Assembly (NCBI RefSeq): GCF_035918315.1
Contig: NZ_CP142146.1
Coordinates: forward strand, 1,054,001 to 1,118,000
Source of the DNA: Vagococcus jeotgali
GTDB taxonomy: Bacteria; Bacillota; Bacilli; Lactobacillales; Vagococcaceae
Direction of reading: 5' to 3'
Length of the DNA: 64,000 nucleotides
Below, piece by piece: positions 49,589 through 59,061 of this stretch. Both the position numbers and the translations under genes were made by a program. How positions within the stretch are numbered: the first letter of the stretch is position 1; each line of letters begins with the position of its first letter. The notes under the pieces were generated by a model. That model saw only the letters and a list, made by a program, of their open reading frames with translations. It did not search any database and was not told the origin of the DNA.

Positions 49589-50557
49589 TTATTTGACAAC
49601 ATATTCTAAAGGCTCACCTTTAGTAAAGTGAACTGCTTGCATCACAGCATCCATTGCCATTTCTTTTCTTGCCTCAACTGTAGCATTCCCCCCATGAGGA
49701 GTTAAAACTGTATTAGGAATCTCAGCTAACGCATCACTGACTTCTGGTTCGAATTCATAAACATCAAGAGCAGCTCCGGCGATTTTTTTATCTTGAAGAG
49801 CAGTCACTAAGTCCGCTTCTTTAACTAGTGGACCTCTAGCACAATTAATCCAGTAAGCTGATGGCTTCATCAAATTAAACGTATCAAGAGTAAACATATG
49901 ATAATTATCCGCATTCAAATCACAATTTAGCGTCACATAGTCTGCTAAAGCCAGTCCTTCTTCTAAGGAAACTCGTTTGATGTGATTTGCTTTTTCAAAT
50001 TCATTATCTGCTTTAATTGGATCTACGTAATACAAATCCATATTAAATGGTTGCATCATTTGAGCGACCATTTTCCCTACCCGTCCAAGTCCAATGATCA
50101 CCATTTTCTTACCATAGACTTGATCCCCGCCTAAATAGCCGGTTACACTCCAACCAGGAAAAGCATGATTGCGCATCATCTTATCTCCTGCCAGAATTTG
50201 TCTTGATAAGGCAAGTAGTAGAGTCACTGTTTGCTCCGCAGTTGAAGCAATGGAATCAATGGTTGGTGCATTTGTCACAGTGATACCTTTTGCTTTGGCC
50301 ACATCCATATCAATATTGCTATATCCATCTCCAACATTGGCGATTAATTTTAAATTTGGAGCACTTTCTATGACTTCTTGGGACACATTCACACTCACAC
50401 TGCTAATTAAAACAGTCACATCTTTTACTTTTTCACATAACTGATCCTCTGTAATATGGTCTAAACTATCCCAAATAGTATAGGATAACTTATTCTCTTT
50501 TAGAACATTGATTGATTCTTCCGGTAATGGCATAGCAATAAAAATAGATGTCATCAT
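49589..50557 (-). CDS. D-isomer 2-hydroxyacid dehydrogenase family
   Basis: A 322-residue NAD(P)-dependent dehydrogenase. It has the N-terminal catalytic domain, the Rossmann motif VIIGLGRVGKMVAQ, and catalytic Arg (NCARGPLV), Glu (YEFEPE) and His (TPHGGNATVEARKEM). The start is one of two adjacent ATGs (50555-50557 or 50552-50554) after AAGGAGAG. Substrate likely glyoxylate/hydroxypyruvate or a related 2-oxoacid; the exact one cannot be read. Stands alone with its own terminator. Confidence 0.88.
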   Translation of the reverse strand: MMTSIFIAMPLPEESINVLKENKLSYTIWDSLDHITEDQLCEKVKDVTVLISSVSVNVSQEVIESAPNLKLIANVGDGYSNIDMDVAKAKGITVTNAPTIDSIASTAEQTVTLLLALSRQILAGDKMMRNHAFPGWSVTGYLGGDQVYGKKMVIIGLGRVGKMVAQMMQPFNMDLYYVDPIKADNEFEKANHIKRVSLEEGLALADYVTLNCDLNADNYHMFTLDTFNLMKPSAYWINCARGPLVKEADLVTALQDKKIAGAALDVYEFEPEVSDALAEIPNTVLTPHGGNATVEARKEMAMDAVMQAVHFTKGEPLEYVVK

Positions 50558-50757
50558 CTTATCTCTCCTTAAGTATTTATTCAGTACACTACTGTACTGC
50601 TTATCTATATAAAAGTGTATCATCTTTTTAACTATTTGTAACTTAATGTCCTTTATTTAGAACAAAGGCTATTTTTATACTGCTTGCTTTCATATATTAT
50701 GATACACTACGAGAAGCTTATAAGGCCTGAAATCACATGTTAGAAAGGATACATAGT

Positions 50758-51402
50758 ATGAAGCAACCCATGACTTACCTTAGAATATATTTTTTGATCT
50801 ATTGTTGTTTAATTTTTCCATTTTTTTATCTAAATTTGCCTATTCATTTTTTATTTATTGATTCTATATTGGCTTATGTTCCTATTGAATTATTTTTTTT
50901 ATATCAGAAAAATAGCAAGCATAACAGCGCTTTGATTGTTGCATTCTTTTATTTAATTTTTTTACCAAATAATTTATATTTGATGACAGACTTGATTCAC
51001 TTAAATCGAATTAATTTTTACCCTTTGACAAGTGGGATTATGACTGAAAAAAGTATTGTTTGGGTCATGTTTACTTTACTTGTGATAGGTATTTTGAGCC
51101 TTTTAATGATAGGATTTAAAACTGAATTTGTTATGCTAGATAAATTAAGGAACACATACCAATGGTCATCTATTTGGGTATTTATTTGGTACTTTTTAGG
51201 ATTTATTGTATTAAGTACTGGTGTATTTTTGGGAAGATTCTTAAGATTAAATAGTATTGACCTTATTACAGAACCATCTAAAATTATAAATACGCTAGGT
51301 GGTTTGTTTTCAGTTAAAGCATTGATTTTCATTATATTATTCTCAATTATTCAAGCAGTAGCTTATGGTACTTTTAAACTTAGTCAGGCATTATTTAAAT
51401 GA
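50758..51402 (+). CDS. DUF1361 membrane protein
   Basis: A 214-residue integral membrane protein with about six helices and the DUF1361 motifs LAYVPIELFF, FLPNNLYLMTDLIHL and GRFLRLNSID. ATG 50758 is preferred because AAAGGA lies eight bases ahead; an ATG at 50737 is possible. Function unknown. Confidence 0.85.
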   Translation: MKQPMTYLRIYFLIYCCLIFPFFYLNLPIHFLFIDSILAYVPIELFFLYQKNSKHNSALIVAFFYLIFLPNNLYLMTDLIHLNRINFYPLTSGIMTEKSIVWVMFTLLVIGILSLLMIGFKTEFVMLDKLRNTYQWSSIWVFIWYFLGFIVLSTGVFLGRFLRLNSIDLITEPSKIINTLGGLFSVKALIFIILFSIIQAVAYGTFKLSQALFK

Positions 51403-51404
51403 AT

Positions 51405-51446
51405 AAAACCACGTAAGATCAGTATTTCCTGACCTTACGTGGTTTT
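51405..51446. terminator. Strong terminator after the DUF1361 gene
   Basis: A 13-bp perfect outer stem (AAAACCACGTAAG and complement), extended by inner GATCAG/CTGA pairs, ends in T5. Confidence 0.92.
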
Positions 51447-51506
51447 TAAATTGTTTAATCAACTACCCTTATATGTCTTCTACTTATAAGAAATCATGTC
51501 TAATTA

Positions 51507-52013
51507 TCAAGTATTGTCTAATGGATTTTCGAGCCGGATAAACACTTCAAATTCATCTAAGCCTTCCATCTCATACCCTAGAGGACCATCAATTCCTATT
51601 GGAGAATTCGTTGATTCTAAAACAAATTCTCCAAAATTAATCATCATAGGAATCAACTCATTAATAGTATTAATTAAAACTCGTGCATTTTTTATTTTTC
51701 CTAATCCGTTTAAAAATAAAAAATATTGTGTTAACACAAGCTGTGTCTGTTTAAGAAATACTTGACTAACCCCTTCTTTTTCAACAAGTGGACCAGTTAT
51801 AATATCCTCTACTGAATTTCTCGTCCATTCTCTTGGTTTTCTTATTTCATGATTATAATGTAATTCTGTAAACATTTCGACAATAGTTTGTGCTTGTTTT
51901 TTTTCAGATTCAGATAGTTCTTGATAATAAGCCGATTCCTTAAAATCATTTAACCATTTTTTTGTATCATTCATAACATTTTCATATGCTCTAATCGAAT
52001 ATAGTTTCGGCAA
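51507..52013 (-). CDS. Unrecognised protein, paralogue of 48558-49085
   Basis: A 168-residue protein starting at TTG 52011-52013 (PKLYSIRAYENVMNDTKKW), preceded by AAGGGA. It matches the gene at 48.6 kb along its length, with conserved EMFTELHY, KPREWTRNS and VLTQYFLFLNGLGKIKNAR. The C-terminal third differs more. No known domain is recognised. The pair probably comes from a duplication, with dehydrogenase and DUF1361 genes between. Confidence 0.72.
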   Translation of the reverse strand: MPKLYSIRAYENVMNDTKKWLNDFKESAYYQELSESEKKQAQTIVEMFTELHYNHEIRKPREWTRNSVEDIITGPLVEKEGVSQVFLKQTQLVLTQYFLFLNGLGKIKNARVLINTINELIPMMINFGEFVLESTNSPIGIDGPLGYEMEGLDEFEVFIRLENPLDNT

Positions 52014-52094
52014 AATAACATATCCCTTCATTTTTCAGAAAAAATTATATACTAAAAATATATTTAATCACATAATTTAAGATGAATCACTAAA

Positions 52095-52430
52095 CTACCT
52101 TATCCCAAGCGAAATCCTTGCATATCGGCTCATTCTATCTGTCGTCCATGCCGGGTACCAGACAAGTTGAACATCTACTTTTTTGACTTCTTCAACTTCA
52201 CTGACTGCTTGGTGGATTTGTTCGGTGATGACATCTGCTAATGGGCATCCCATTGTTGTTAGTGTCATTTTAATCACACAAAAACCATCTTCATCTAATT
52301 CTACTTCATAAATTAAGCCTAAATTTACAATATCAATCCCTAGTTCTGGGTCAATTACTGTTTCTAATGAGGCTAATATGTCTTCTTGAATTGTTTTAAT
52401 TTCTTCTTCTGTCCATTTTTTTTCACCCAA
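52095..52430 (-). CDS. DUF59 metal-sulfur cluster assembly factor
   Basis: A 111-residue MIP18/SufT-like protein with the family core SLETVIDPELGIDIVNLGLIY and the reactive cysteine motif TTMGCPLAD. It helps mature iron-sulfur proteins. The start TTG 52428-52430 is chosen because AAAGGAG is eight bases ahead; a longer form would begin at a TTG inside that ribosome site. No suf genes are nearby. Confidence 0.88.
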   Translation of the reverse strand: MGEKKWTEEEIKTIQEDILASLETVIDPELGIDIVNLGLIYEVELDEDGFCVIKMTLTTMGCPLADVITEQIHQAVSEVEEVKKVDVQLVWYPAWTTDRMSRYARISLGIR

Positions 52431-52576
52431 AGAAAAAGCTCCTTTCAAAATAAGGTCATCTATATCTTAACTGAGAATAAGACATTTGTAAATGAGAAAG
52501 AAGGCGTGTAAAGAAACATTTAACAAATATTATGTTAGACTAAATAGACACAATATTTTAAAAAGGAGAGACATTT

Positions 52577-53116
52577 ATGACACCTCAAGATGTATTAAAT
52601 TTTTGGTTTAAAGAATTAACACCAAACCAGCATTTCGAAAAAAATGAAAAACTAGATCAAGACATTAAAGAACGTTTTTCAGAAATCCATAAGGCTATTG
52701 TAGCTGGTGAAACATATACTTGGCGCGATACGATCCATGGTAGACTTGCTGAGATTATTGTCTTAGATCAATTTTCAAGGAATATGTACCGCGGGGAAAA
52801 AGAAGCTTTTGCTTATGATTCACTGGCACTCATATTAGCTGAAGAAGCCATTCGTCAACCTGATATAGATGAGCTGACTACTCAAGAAAAGGCCTTTTTA
52901 TACATGCCTTACATGCATTCTGAATCTGATTTAATTCACCAACAAGCAGAAGTCTTATTTTCAGAACCAGGTCTTGAAACATATCTTGATTTTGAAAATC
53001 GTCACTATGAGATTATCAAACGCTTTGGTCGCTATCCTCATCGAAATAACATTCTAGGACGCCAGTCAACACCTGATGAAATAGCCTTTTTAAAAGAACC
53101 TAATTCATCATTTTAA
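52577..53116 (+). CDS. DUF924-family protein
   Basis: A 179-residue helical protein with the DUF924 patterns VLNFWF, ILVLDQFSRNMYR-like EIIVLDQFSRNMYRG and HSESD/RFGRYPHRN. AAAGGAGAG precedes ATG. The family has a tetratricopeptide-like helical fold; its role is unknown. It is convergent with the fatty-acid cluster. Confidence 0.88.
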   Translation: MTPQDVLNFWFKELTPNQHFEKNEKLDQDIKERFSEIHKAIVAGETYTWRDTIHGRLAEIIVLDQFSRNMYRGEKEAFAYDSLALILAEEAIRQPDIDELTTQEKAFLYMPYMHSESDLIHQQAEVLFSEPGLETYLDFENRHYEIIKRFGRYPHRNNILGRQSTPDEIAFLKEPNSSF

Positions 53117-53127
53117 ATAGAAAAAAT

Positions 53128-53160
53128 AGACAGTTTTAAGCCTCTTACTTAAAACTGTCT
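53128..53160. terminator. Terminator of the fatty-acid cluster, containing the accA stop codon
   Basis: A perfect 13-bp stem (AGACAGTTTTAAG and complement) followed by TATTTTTT on the minus strand. The TAA of accA is inside one arm. The DUF924 gene may use it from the other side. Confidence 0.85.
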
Positions 53161-53937
53161 AAACCTTTTATATCTTTCTGATTTTATGTCATCAACTGAT
53201 TTTGATTTATAAATACCTAGCTGGTTGATAATATCACTTTTTAACTGTTCTAATATCGTTTCATGAGATAACAGACCCTCATCACTTCTTTCAGAAATAA
53301 TTTTATCTATCACATGTAACTCTTTTAAGTCTGGAGCTATTAGTTTCATAATATCACTGGCCTCACTAGCCCTCAAACTATCTTTCCATAGAATGGATGC
53401 AAAACCTTCTGGGGAGAGAACCGAATAAATACTATGTTCTAGCATCCACACATCATTAGCCACAGCAAGTGCTAATGCACCACCACTACCCCCTTCACCA
53501 GTCATAATAGAGAGAATCGGTACACCTAACTGGCTCATCTCTAATAAATTTCTAGCAATCGCCTCACCTTCACCACGCTCTTCTGCTTCTATTCCACAAT
53601 AAGCACCAGGTGTGTTAACTAGTGTAATAATTGGTCGATTAAATTTTTCAGCCTGTTTCATTAAGCGTAATGATTTTCTATACCCTTCAGGACTAGGTGA
53701 ACCAAAATGAGTATCGATATTTTCTTCCAAAGTCTGACCCTTTTGGATACCGATTAAGGTAACAGGTTCCCCAGAAATCAAACCAATACCACCAATAACA
53801 GCTGAATCGTCTCCGTAATACCTATCTCCGTGACACTCTATAAAGGAGTCTGTGATATAATCAATAATTTCTATCGTCCTTAACCTCTTACTACTTCTTG
53901 CTAGTTGAACCACATCATGGGCATTTAGTTTAGTCAA
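53149..53937 (-). CDS. accA: Acetyl-CoA carboxylase carboxyltransferase subunit alpha
   Basis: With AccD it moves CO2 from biotin to acetyl-CoA. About 262 residues with [21 protein letters not shown] and [16 protein letters not shown]. The start TTG 53935-53937 follows AAGGTGGTG by six bases and overlaps the accD stop by 8 bp; a GTG four codons upstream is possible. Last gene of the cluster. The N-terminal coiled region of long AccA forms is lacking, as is usual in Lactobacillales. Confidence 0.93.
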   Translation of the reverse strand: MTKLNAHDVVQLARSSKRLRTIEIIDYITDSFIECHGDRYYGDDSAVIGGIGLISGEPVTLIGIQKGQTLEENIDTHFGSPSPEGYRKSLRLMKQAEKFNRPIITLVNTPGAYCGIEAEERGEGEAIARNLLEMSQLGVPILSIMTGEGGSGGALALAVANDVWMLEHSIYSVLSPEGFASILWKDSLRASEASDIMKLIAPDLKELHVIDKIISERSDEGLLSHETILEQLKSDIINQLGIYKSKSVDDIKSERYKRFRQF

Positions 53938-54796
53938 TATATTCACCACCTTGATGCATCATAAGTAATAAACCCAATCTATTTCTTAATTCTTCTCGTT
54001 TGATAATTTGATCTATAAAGCCACGTTTTAAAAGAAATTCTGCTTTTTGAAAATCATCTGGCAATGTTTGATTAATCGTTTGTTCAATCACACGTCTACC
54101 AGCAAAACCTATCAAAGCTTTAGGTTCTGATAAAATAATATCTCCTTGCATCGCAAAACTAGCCGTGACACCACCTGTTGTAGGATCTGTTAGAACTGTT
54201 ATATATAATAATCCTGCCTCACTATGTTGTTTTACAGCACCTGAAATTTTAGCCATTTGCATTAAAGAGATAATTCCCTCCTGCATCCTAGCTCCACCAG
54301 ATGCAGTGAATAAAATCACAGGTAACCCTTCTTTTGTAGCCTCTTCAAAAAGACAAGTGATTTTCTCCCCAACAATTTGACTCATACTTCCCATAATAAA
54401 ATGACTATCCATAATACCAATGTAAGTCTTATGACCTAAAATAGTTCCTCGTCCAGTGACAACAGCCTCATCCAGTCCTGTTTCTTTTTTAGTTTGTTCT
54501 ATCTTATCTGTGTAACCTGGAAAATTCAAATGGTTTTTAAAAGGCAAGTCTTTAAAAAGCTCAAAAAATGAATTGTCATCAAGTGTCACCTCAAGTCTTT
54601 CTGCTACACTCATTCTAAAACCATAATTACAATGGCTACATGTTTTAAAACGACTTAATTCTTTTTTATGATGAACTCGTTTACAATTCGGACATTTTTC
54701 CCACAAACCATCTGGTACTATGGGTTTTAAATGATCAGATGATGCAGGTGCTAATGGAGTGATACGTATGTAATCTCTTTTTTTAAATAACCCCAT
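53930..54796 (-). CDS. accD: Acetyl-CoA carboxylase carboxyltransferase subunit beta
   Basis: A 288-residue subunit with the four-cysteine zinc ribbon [20 protein letters not shown] at residues ~35-57, and the crotonase-like core [18 protein letters not shown]-type ([12 protein letters not shown]). Overlaps accA; 11 bp after accC. Confidence 0.95.
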   Translation of the reverse strand: MGLFKKRDYIRITPLAPASSDHLKPIVPDGLWEKCPNCKRVHHKKELSRFKTCSHCNYGFRMSVAERLEVTLDDNSFFELFKDLPFKNHLNFPGYTDKIEQTKKETGLDEAVVTGRGTILGHKTYIGIMDSHFIMGSMSQIVGEKITCLFEEATKEGLPVILFTASGGARMQEGIISLMQMAKISGAVKQHSEAGLLYITVLTDPTTGGVTASFAMQGDIILSEPKALIGFAGRRVIEQTINQTLPDDFQKAEFLLKRGFIDQIIKREELRNRLGLLLMMHQGGEYID

Positions 54797-54807
54797 TTTT
54801 CTCCTCC

Positions 54808-56172
54808 TTAATCTTCTGTACTAACCCAATCCTTTAAAAATAAATCTTGTAAAAATGCTGTGTCATAATCTCCTACAATCATATTTGGGTGAGATAATAA
54901 ATCCATTTGAAAAAATTGGTTTGTGATTACCCCTTCAATACTCAACTCATGTAAAGCCCGTCTCATCTTAAGTAAAGCTTCCTCTCGTGTACTCCCATGA
55001 ACAATCACTTTGGCAATCATGGAGTCATAAAAAGAGGGAATCATATAATTTTGATAAACAGCACTATCGATTCTAACACCTAATCCTCCGGGAAAATGAA
55101 GCTTAGTAATGACCCCAGGTGAAGGTGCAAAATTAAATTGTGGATTTTCAGCATTAATTCGGCATTCTATAGCATAACCAGTAAACTCAATTTCAGCTTG
55201 ATTAATATTTAAAGGTTTGCCTTGAGCAATATCTAGTTGCCATTTAACAATATCCACTCCTGTAATCATTTCAGTTATAGGGTGTTCCACTTGAATTCTA
55301 GTATTCATCTCCATAAAATAAAAATGACCACTCTCATCTACTAAAAATTCAATCGTTCCAGCACTTTCATAAGATACAGCAAGACTAGCCTTTACCGCTG
55401 CTTGAGCTATTTTTTGTCTTAAATTATCACTTAAAGAAAAAGCTGATGCTTCTTCTAAAACTTTTTGATTTTGCCTTTGCAAAGAACAATCTCTTTCTCC
55501 TAAGTGGATGACATGACCATACTTATCCCCTAATACTTGAACTTCAATATGTTTAGCTGGGTAAATAATTTTTTCTAAATACATTTGATCATTCCCAAAA
55601 GCAAGTCGGGCCTCTGATTGAGCTGATAGAAATTGCTCTTGTAACTGACTTGCATCAAATACTTTTCTAATTCCCTTACCACCACCACCAGCAGCAGCTT
55701 TTAACATTAAAGGATAACCAATTTCCTTAGCGATTCTTGTTGCTTCAGCTAAATCAGATACCTCCCCGTCACTACCTGGAATAACAGGAACCTCTGCTTC
55801 TATCATTAGCTTTCTAGCATTAATTTTATTCCCCATGGCTTCAATTATTCGAGATGATGGTCCGATAAATTCAATGGAGCATTCTTCACACATCTCTGCA
55901 AATAAACTATTTTCTGCTAGAAAACCAAAACCTGGATGAATAGCCTGAGCACCGGTTGTGATAGCTGCACTTAAAATATGATGCATATTTAAATAAGAAT
56001 CACTCGCCTTATCAGGACCGACACAAACCGATTCGTCAGCTAGCTGAACATGTAGAGCATCTTTATCTGCTTCTGAGTAAATAGCAACTGTTTCAATCTC
56101 CATCTCCTGACAAGCTCTAATAATTCTAACTGCAATTTCTCCTCTGTTGGCAATCAACACTTTATTAAACAT
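54808..56172 (-). CDS. accC: Acetyl-CoA carboxylase biotin carboxylase subunit
   Basis: Carboxylates biotin on AccB with ATP and bicarbonate. About 454 residues starting [19 protein letters not shown], with ATP-grasp motifs [14 protein letters not shown] and [15 protein letters not shown] 56170-56172 is chosen; it begins 1 bp after the fabZ stop, against an upstream GTG that would overlap fabZ. Confidence 0.95.
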   Translation of the reverse strand: MFNKVLIANRGEIAVRIIRACQEMEIETVAIYSEADKDALHVQLADESVCVGPDKASDSYLNMHHILSAAITTGAQAIHPGFGFLAENSLFAEMCEECSIEFIGPSSRIIEAMGNKINARKLMIEAEVPVIPGSDGEVSDLAEATRIAKEIGYPLMLKAAAGGGGKGIRKVFDASQLQEQFLSAQSEARLAFGNDQMYLEKIIYPAKHIEVQVLGDKYGHVIHLGERDCSLQRQNQKVLEEASAFSLSDNLRQKIAQAAVKASLAVSYESAGTIEFLVDESGHFYFMEMNTRIQVEHPITEMITGVDIVKWQLDIAQGKPLNINQAEIEFTGYAIECRINAENPQFNFAPSPGVITKLHFPGGLGVRIDSAVYQNYMIPSFYDSMIAKVIVHGSTREEALLKMRRALHELSIEGVITNQFFQMDLLSHPNMIVGDYDTAFLQDLFLKDWVSTED

Positions 56173-56173
56173 A

Positions 56174-56602
56174 TTAAGCACCAATAATAAAAGTCATTAG
56201 AGCTTCACACACTTTTTTACCCTCAACAGTAGCTGTCGCTCTACCAACCCCAATATTCCCTTTTTGCTTGATAATTTCCATCTCCATAATCAACACGTCT
56301 CCAGGAACAACTTTTTGACGGAATTTCACCTTATCAATACCACCTAAATAGCCTGTTTTACCAACAAATTCTTCACTCTTTAATAAGGGAATAGATCCTG
56401 TTTGAGCTAAGGCTTCTAAGATTAAGACACCAGGCATCACAGGCTCACCTGGAAAATGTCCCGGGAAAAATTGTTCATTATAAGTCACATTTTTAATTGC
56501 CTTCACATATTTTCCAGGTTCTAACTCAACCACTTTATCCACCATCATAATTGGGTATCTGTTTGGAATGATTTCCATAATTTCTTGTACATTTAATTGC
56601 AT
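56174..56602 (-). CDS. fabZ: 3-hydroxyacyl-ACP dehydratase FabZ
   Basis: A 142-residue hotdog-fold dehydratase with the active-site His in FFPGHFPGEPVMPGVL and Glu in LILEALAQTG. In Enterococcus-type genomes one of two FabZ-like enzymes can act as isomerase (FabN); this copy sits with acc genes and fabF and is taken as the standard FabZ. Confidence 0.94.
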   Translation of the reverse strand: MQLNVQEIMEIIPNRYPIMMVDKVVELEPGKYVKAIKNVTYNEQFFPGHFPGEPVMPGVLILEALAQTGSIPLLKSEEFVGKTGYLGGIDKVKFRQKVVPGDVLIMEMEIIKQKGNIGVGRATATVEGKKVCEALMTFIIGA

Positions 56603-56615
56603 TTATTTCTTCCTG

Positions 56616-57077
56616 CTAAACAATGGTTAATAAAGTTTGACCAAACTCAACCATATCTTCATTACCGACTAAAATATCTTGTACTATACCTGCTTTATCA
56701 CTTTTAATTTCATTCATAATTTTCATCGCTTCAATAATAAATAACGTATCACCAACTTCTATCTTGTCACCTTTTTTCACAAATTCAGGGTCTCCTGGTT
56801 GATTCTGAGTATAGATCACACCCACAATAGGAGAGGTAATGCTTTGTACCTCAACGAAATCTTCTGATTTTTCCTGATTAAGCAGTATTTCTTTATTTGA
56901 AATAGGGACTTCCTCTTGTTGTATTAGAGGTTGCGTCACCACAGTATTTCCAGTTATTTTTTTTGGTTCATTATGCTTACTTAAATAAAGGGATAATTCA
57001 GGAATAGAAAGGTCCATTTCATTAATATCACTGTTTTGAAACTGCTCTATTAATTTTTTTATTTCCTCAATTGACAT
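56616..57077 (-). CDS. accB: Biotin carboxyl carrier protein of acetyl-CoA carboxylase
   Basis: A 153-residue BCCP. The C-terminal biotinyl domain carries the motif EAMKIMNEI with Lys119 as biotin site; the N-terminal helix and a Gln/Glu-rich linker precede it. It directly abuts fabF. Confidence 0.95.
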   Translation of the reverse strand: MSIEEIKKLIEQFQNSDINEMDLSIPELSLYLSKHNEPKKITGNTVVTQPLIQQEEVPISNKEILLNQEKSEDFVEVQSITSPIVGVIYTQNQPGDPEFVKKGDKIEVGDTLFIIEAMKIMNEIKSDKAGIVQDILVGNEDMVEFGQTLLTIV

Positions 57078-58316
57078 CTACTCACCTCGCCATTTTTTCA
57101 TCGCAATGACTGCATTATGTCCACCAAAACCTAAAGAGTTACTCAATGCGTATTCCACTTCTGTTTTTCGACTATTAGTTGGGACATAATCTAAATCACA
57201 CGTTTCATCTGTTTCTTCTAAACCAATCGTTGGTGGGATGACATTATCTCTTAAGGCACTTAAACAAGTAATAGCCTCAATAGCACCTGCTGCACCAAGT
57301 AAATGTCCGACCATGCTTTTTGTACTTGATATAGGAATATCTTTAGCATACTCCTTCATCGCATACTTAATCGCTGTCGTCTCAGCCCCATCATTAGTAG
57401 GTGTACTTGTCCCATGAGCATTGATATAACTAACCTCGCTTGCAGTAATACCAGCTTCTTCCATAGCTAAAGTCATACATTTTCCAGCACCAGATCCATC
57501 TGGATTAGGACTTGTGATATGAAAAGCATCACAATTACTCCCGTAACCTACAACTTCTGCATATATATTAGCCCCACGATCTTTAGCATGTTCTAATTCT
57601 TCTAAAACTAACACACCACTACCTTCACCCATAACAAAACCATTACGTTCTTTATCAAATGGAATGGAAGCTCTATTTGGATCATCACTCGTTGATAAGG
57701 CTGTTAAAGAGGCAAAACCTGAAATACCAATTTCACAAATCGTTGCCTCAGCACCACCTGCTAAAATAATATCTGAGTCACCATGCTTGATATTTCTAAA
57801 AGCTTCTCCAATAGCATTTGTAGAAGAAGCACAAGCTGTGACAACTGAAGTACAAATTCCTTTAGCGCCAACTTTAATCGCAATATTTCCTGCCACCATA
57901 TTACCAATTGACATAGGAACAAAAAAAGGTGCTACGCGTTTTGGACCTTTTTGATTCATACGAATGACTTGATCTTGGATGGTTTTCATACCCCCAATAC
58001 CTGAGCTGACTATAACACCAAATCGGTCAGCATCTATGTCATTAATGTTAATATGGCTATCCTCAACAGCCTGAACAGCTGCTGCAATACCATAGACAGA
58101 AAACATATCCATTCGCTTGACTTCTTTTTTCTCCATATATAAAGTGGGGTCAAAATCTTTTACTTGAGCTGCCACATGAATACCAGTTTGTGTGGCATCA
58201 AAGTTTGTGATTGGACCAATACCGTTCACACCACATTTTAAATTTTTTATAAAATCATCTGCTGTGTTGCCAATTGGCGTGACTGCCCCAATACCTGTAA
58301 TAACGACTCGTTTCAT
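57078..58316 (-). CDS. fabF: 3-oxoacyl-ACP synthase II
   Basis: The elongating condensing enzyme. About 412 residues starting MKRVVITGIGAVTPIGN (58314-58316, AGGAGG ahead), catalytic Cys in VTACASST, and His residues in NAHGTSTPTND and VGHLLGAAG. Confidence 0.96.
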   Translation of the reverse strand: MKRVVITGIGAVTPIGNTADDFIKNLKCGVNGIGPITNFDATQTGIHVAAQVKDFDPTLYMEKKEVKRMDMFSVYGIAAAVQAVEDSHININDIDADRFGVIVSSGIGGMKTIQDQVIRMNQKGPKRVAPFFVPMSIGNMVAGNIAIKVGAKGICTSVVTACASSTNAIGEAFRNIKHGDSDIILAGGAEATICEIGISGFASLTALSTSDDPNRASIPFDKERNGFVMGEGSGVLVLEELEHAKDRGANIYAEVVGYGSNCDAFHITSPNPDGSGAGKCMTLAMEEAGITASEVSYINAHGTSTPTNDGAETTAIKYAMKEYAKDIPISSTKSMVGHLLGAAGAIEAITCLSALRDNVIPPTIGLEETDETCDLDYVPTNSRKTEVEYALSNSLGFGGHNAVIAMKKWRGE

Positions 58317-58326
58317 CTTGTTCCTC

Positions 58327-58383
58327 CTAAGCATTCATTACCATACCACCATCAATATTGATAACTTGACCTGTGATATATGG
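58327..58383 (-). pseudogene. Separated 3' end of fabG
   Basis: In frame with fabG after the premature TAG: PYITGQVINIDGGMVMNA and TAG. This matches the conserved C-terminal strand of FabG (YITGQV...DGGMVM). Confidence 0.85.
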
Positions 58384-59061
58384 CTATTTTGCTAAAAATA
58401 ATACCGCTTCGGCTACATCACTTGTTTTCCCTAATTTTTTTAATGGAATATGGGCAAGTGTATTATCTATAACAATATTAGATAACCCATGTGTCATATC
58501 TGTTTCAATAAATCCCGGAGCAACGGCATTACATGTAATACCTCTTGGTGCTAACTCTTTAGCTACAGATTTAGTTAGTCCAATAACGCCAGCTTTACTA
58601 GCAGCATAATTTGATTGACCAATATTGCCAGTTAAACCGATCACACTTGATACATTAATAATGACACCTGAACGTTGTTTTAGCATGATTTTAGATGCAA
58701 AATGAATAGTGTTAAATGTCCCTTTTAGGTTAACATTTATCACATCATCAAAATCTTTTTCACTCATTCTCATAATAAGATTATCTTTGGCAATACCGGC
58801 ATTGTTAATCAAAATATCCACAGAACCAAATACCTCTTTTGTTGTTTCAATTAACTCTTTTGCAGTATCAAAATGACTCACATCACCCAATACAACTAGG
58901 ACTTTTGATCCAGATTTTTCTAATTCTTGAATAATATCTTGAGAAATATCTTTTCTAGCATTTGATACGATATTGGCTTTTTCACGAGAAAAATATTTTG
59001 CAATATCTAAACCGATACCTCTTGAACTTCCTGTTATAATGACTGTTTTATTGTGTAACAC
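58384..59061 (-). CDS. fabG: 3-oxoacyl-ACP reductase FabG, C-terminus cut by an amber codon
   Basis: An SDR-family NADPH reductase: TGSSRGIGLDIA, the NNAG motif (LINNAGIAKDN), and catalytic Ser (NVSSVIG), Tyr and Lys (YAASKAG). It starts at GTG 59059-59061, overlapping the fabD stop by one base. The frame stops at TAG 58384-58386 after AEAVLFLAK. Beyond it the same frame continues PYITGQVINIDGGMVMNA to a TAG at 58327-58329, the normal FabG end. So 19 residues (the stop position and 18 after it), needed for subunit contacts in the tetramer, are cut off. Product as it stands is ~225 residues. Confidence 0.88.
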   Translation of the reverse strand: MLHNKTVIITGSSRGIGLDIAKYFSREKANIVSNARKDISQDIIQELEKSGSKVLVVLGDVSHFDTAKELIETTKEVFGSVDILINNAGIAKDNLIMRMSEKDFDDVINVNLKGTFNTIHFASKIMLKQRSGVIINVSSVIGLTGNIGQSNYAASKAGVIGLTKSVAKELAPRGITCNAVAPGFIETDMTHGLSNIVIDNTLAHIPLKKLGKTSDVAEAVLFLAK

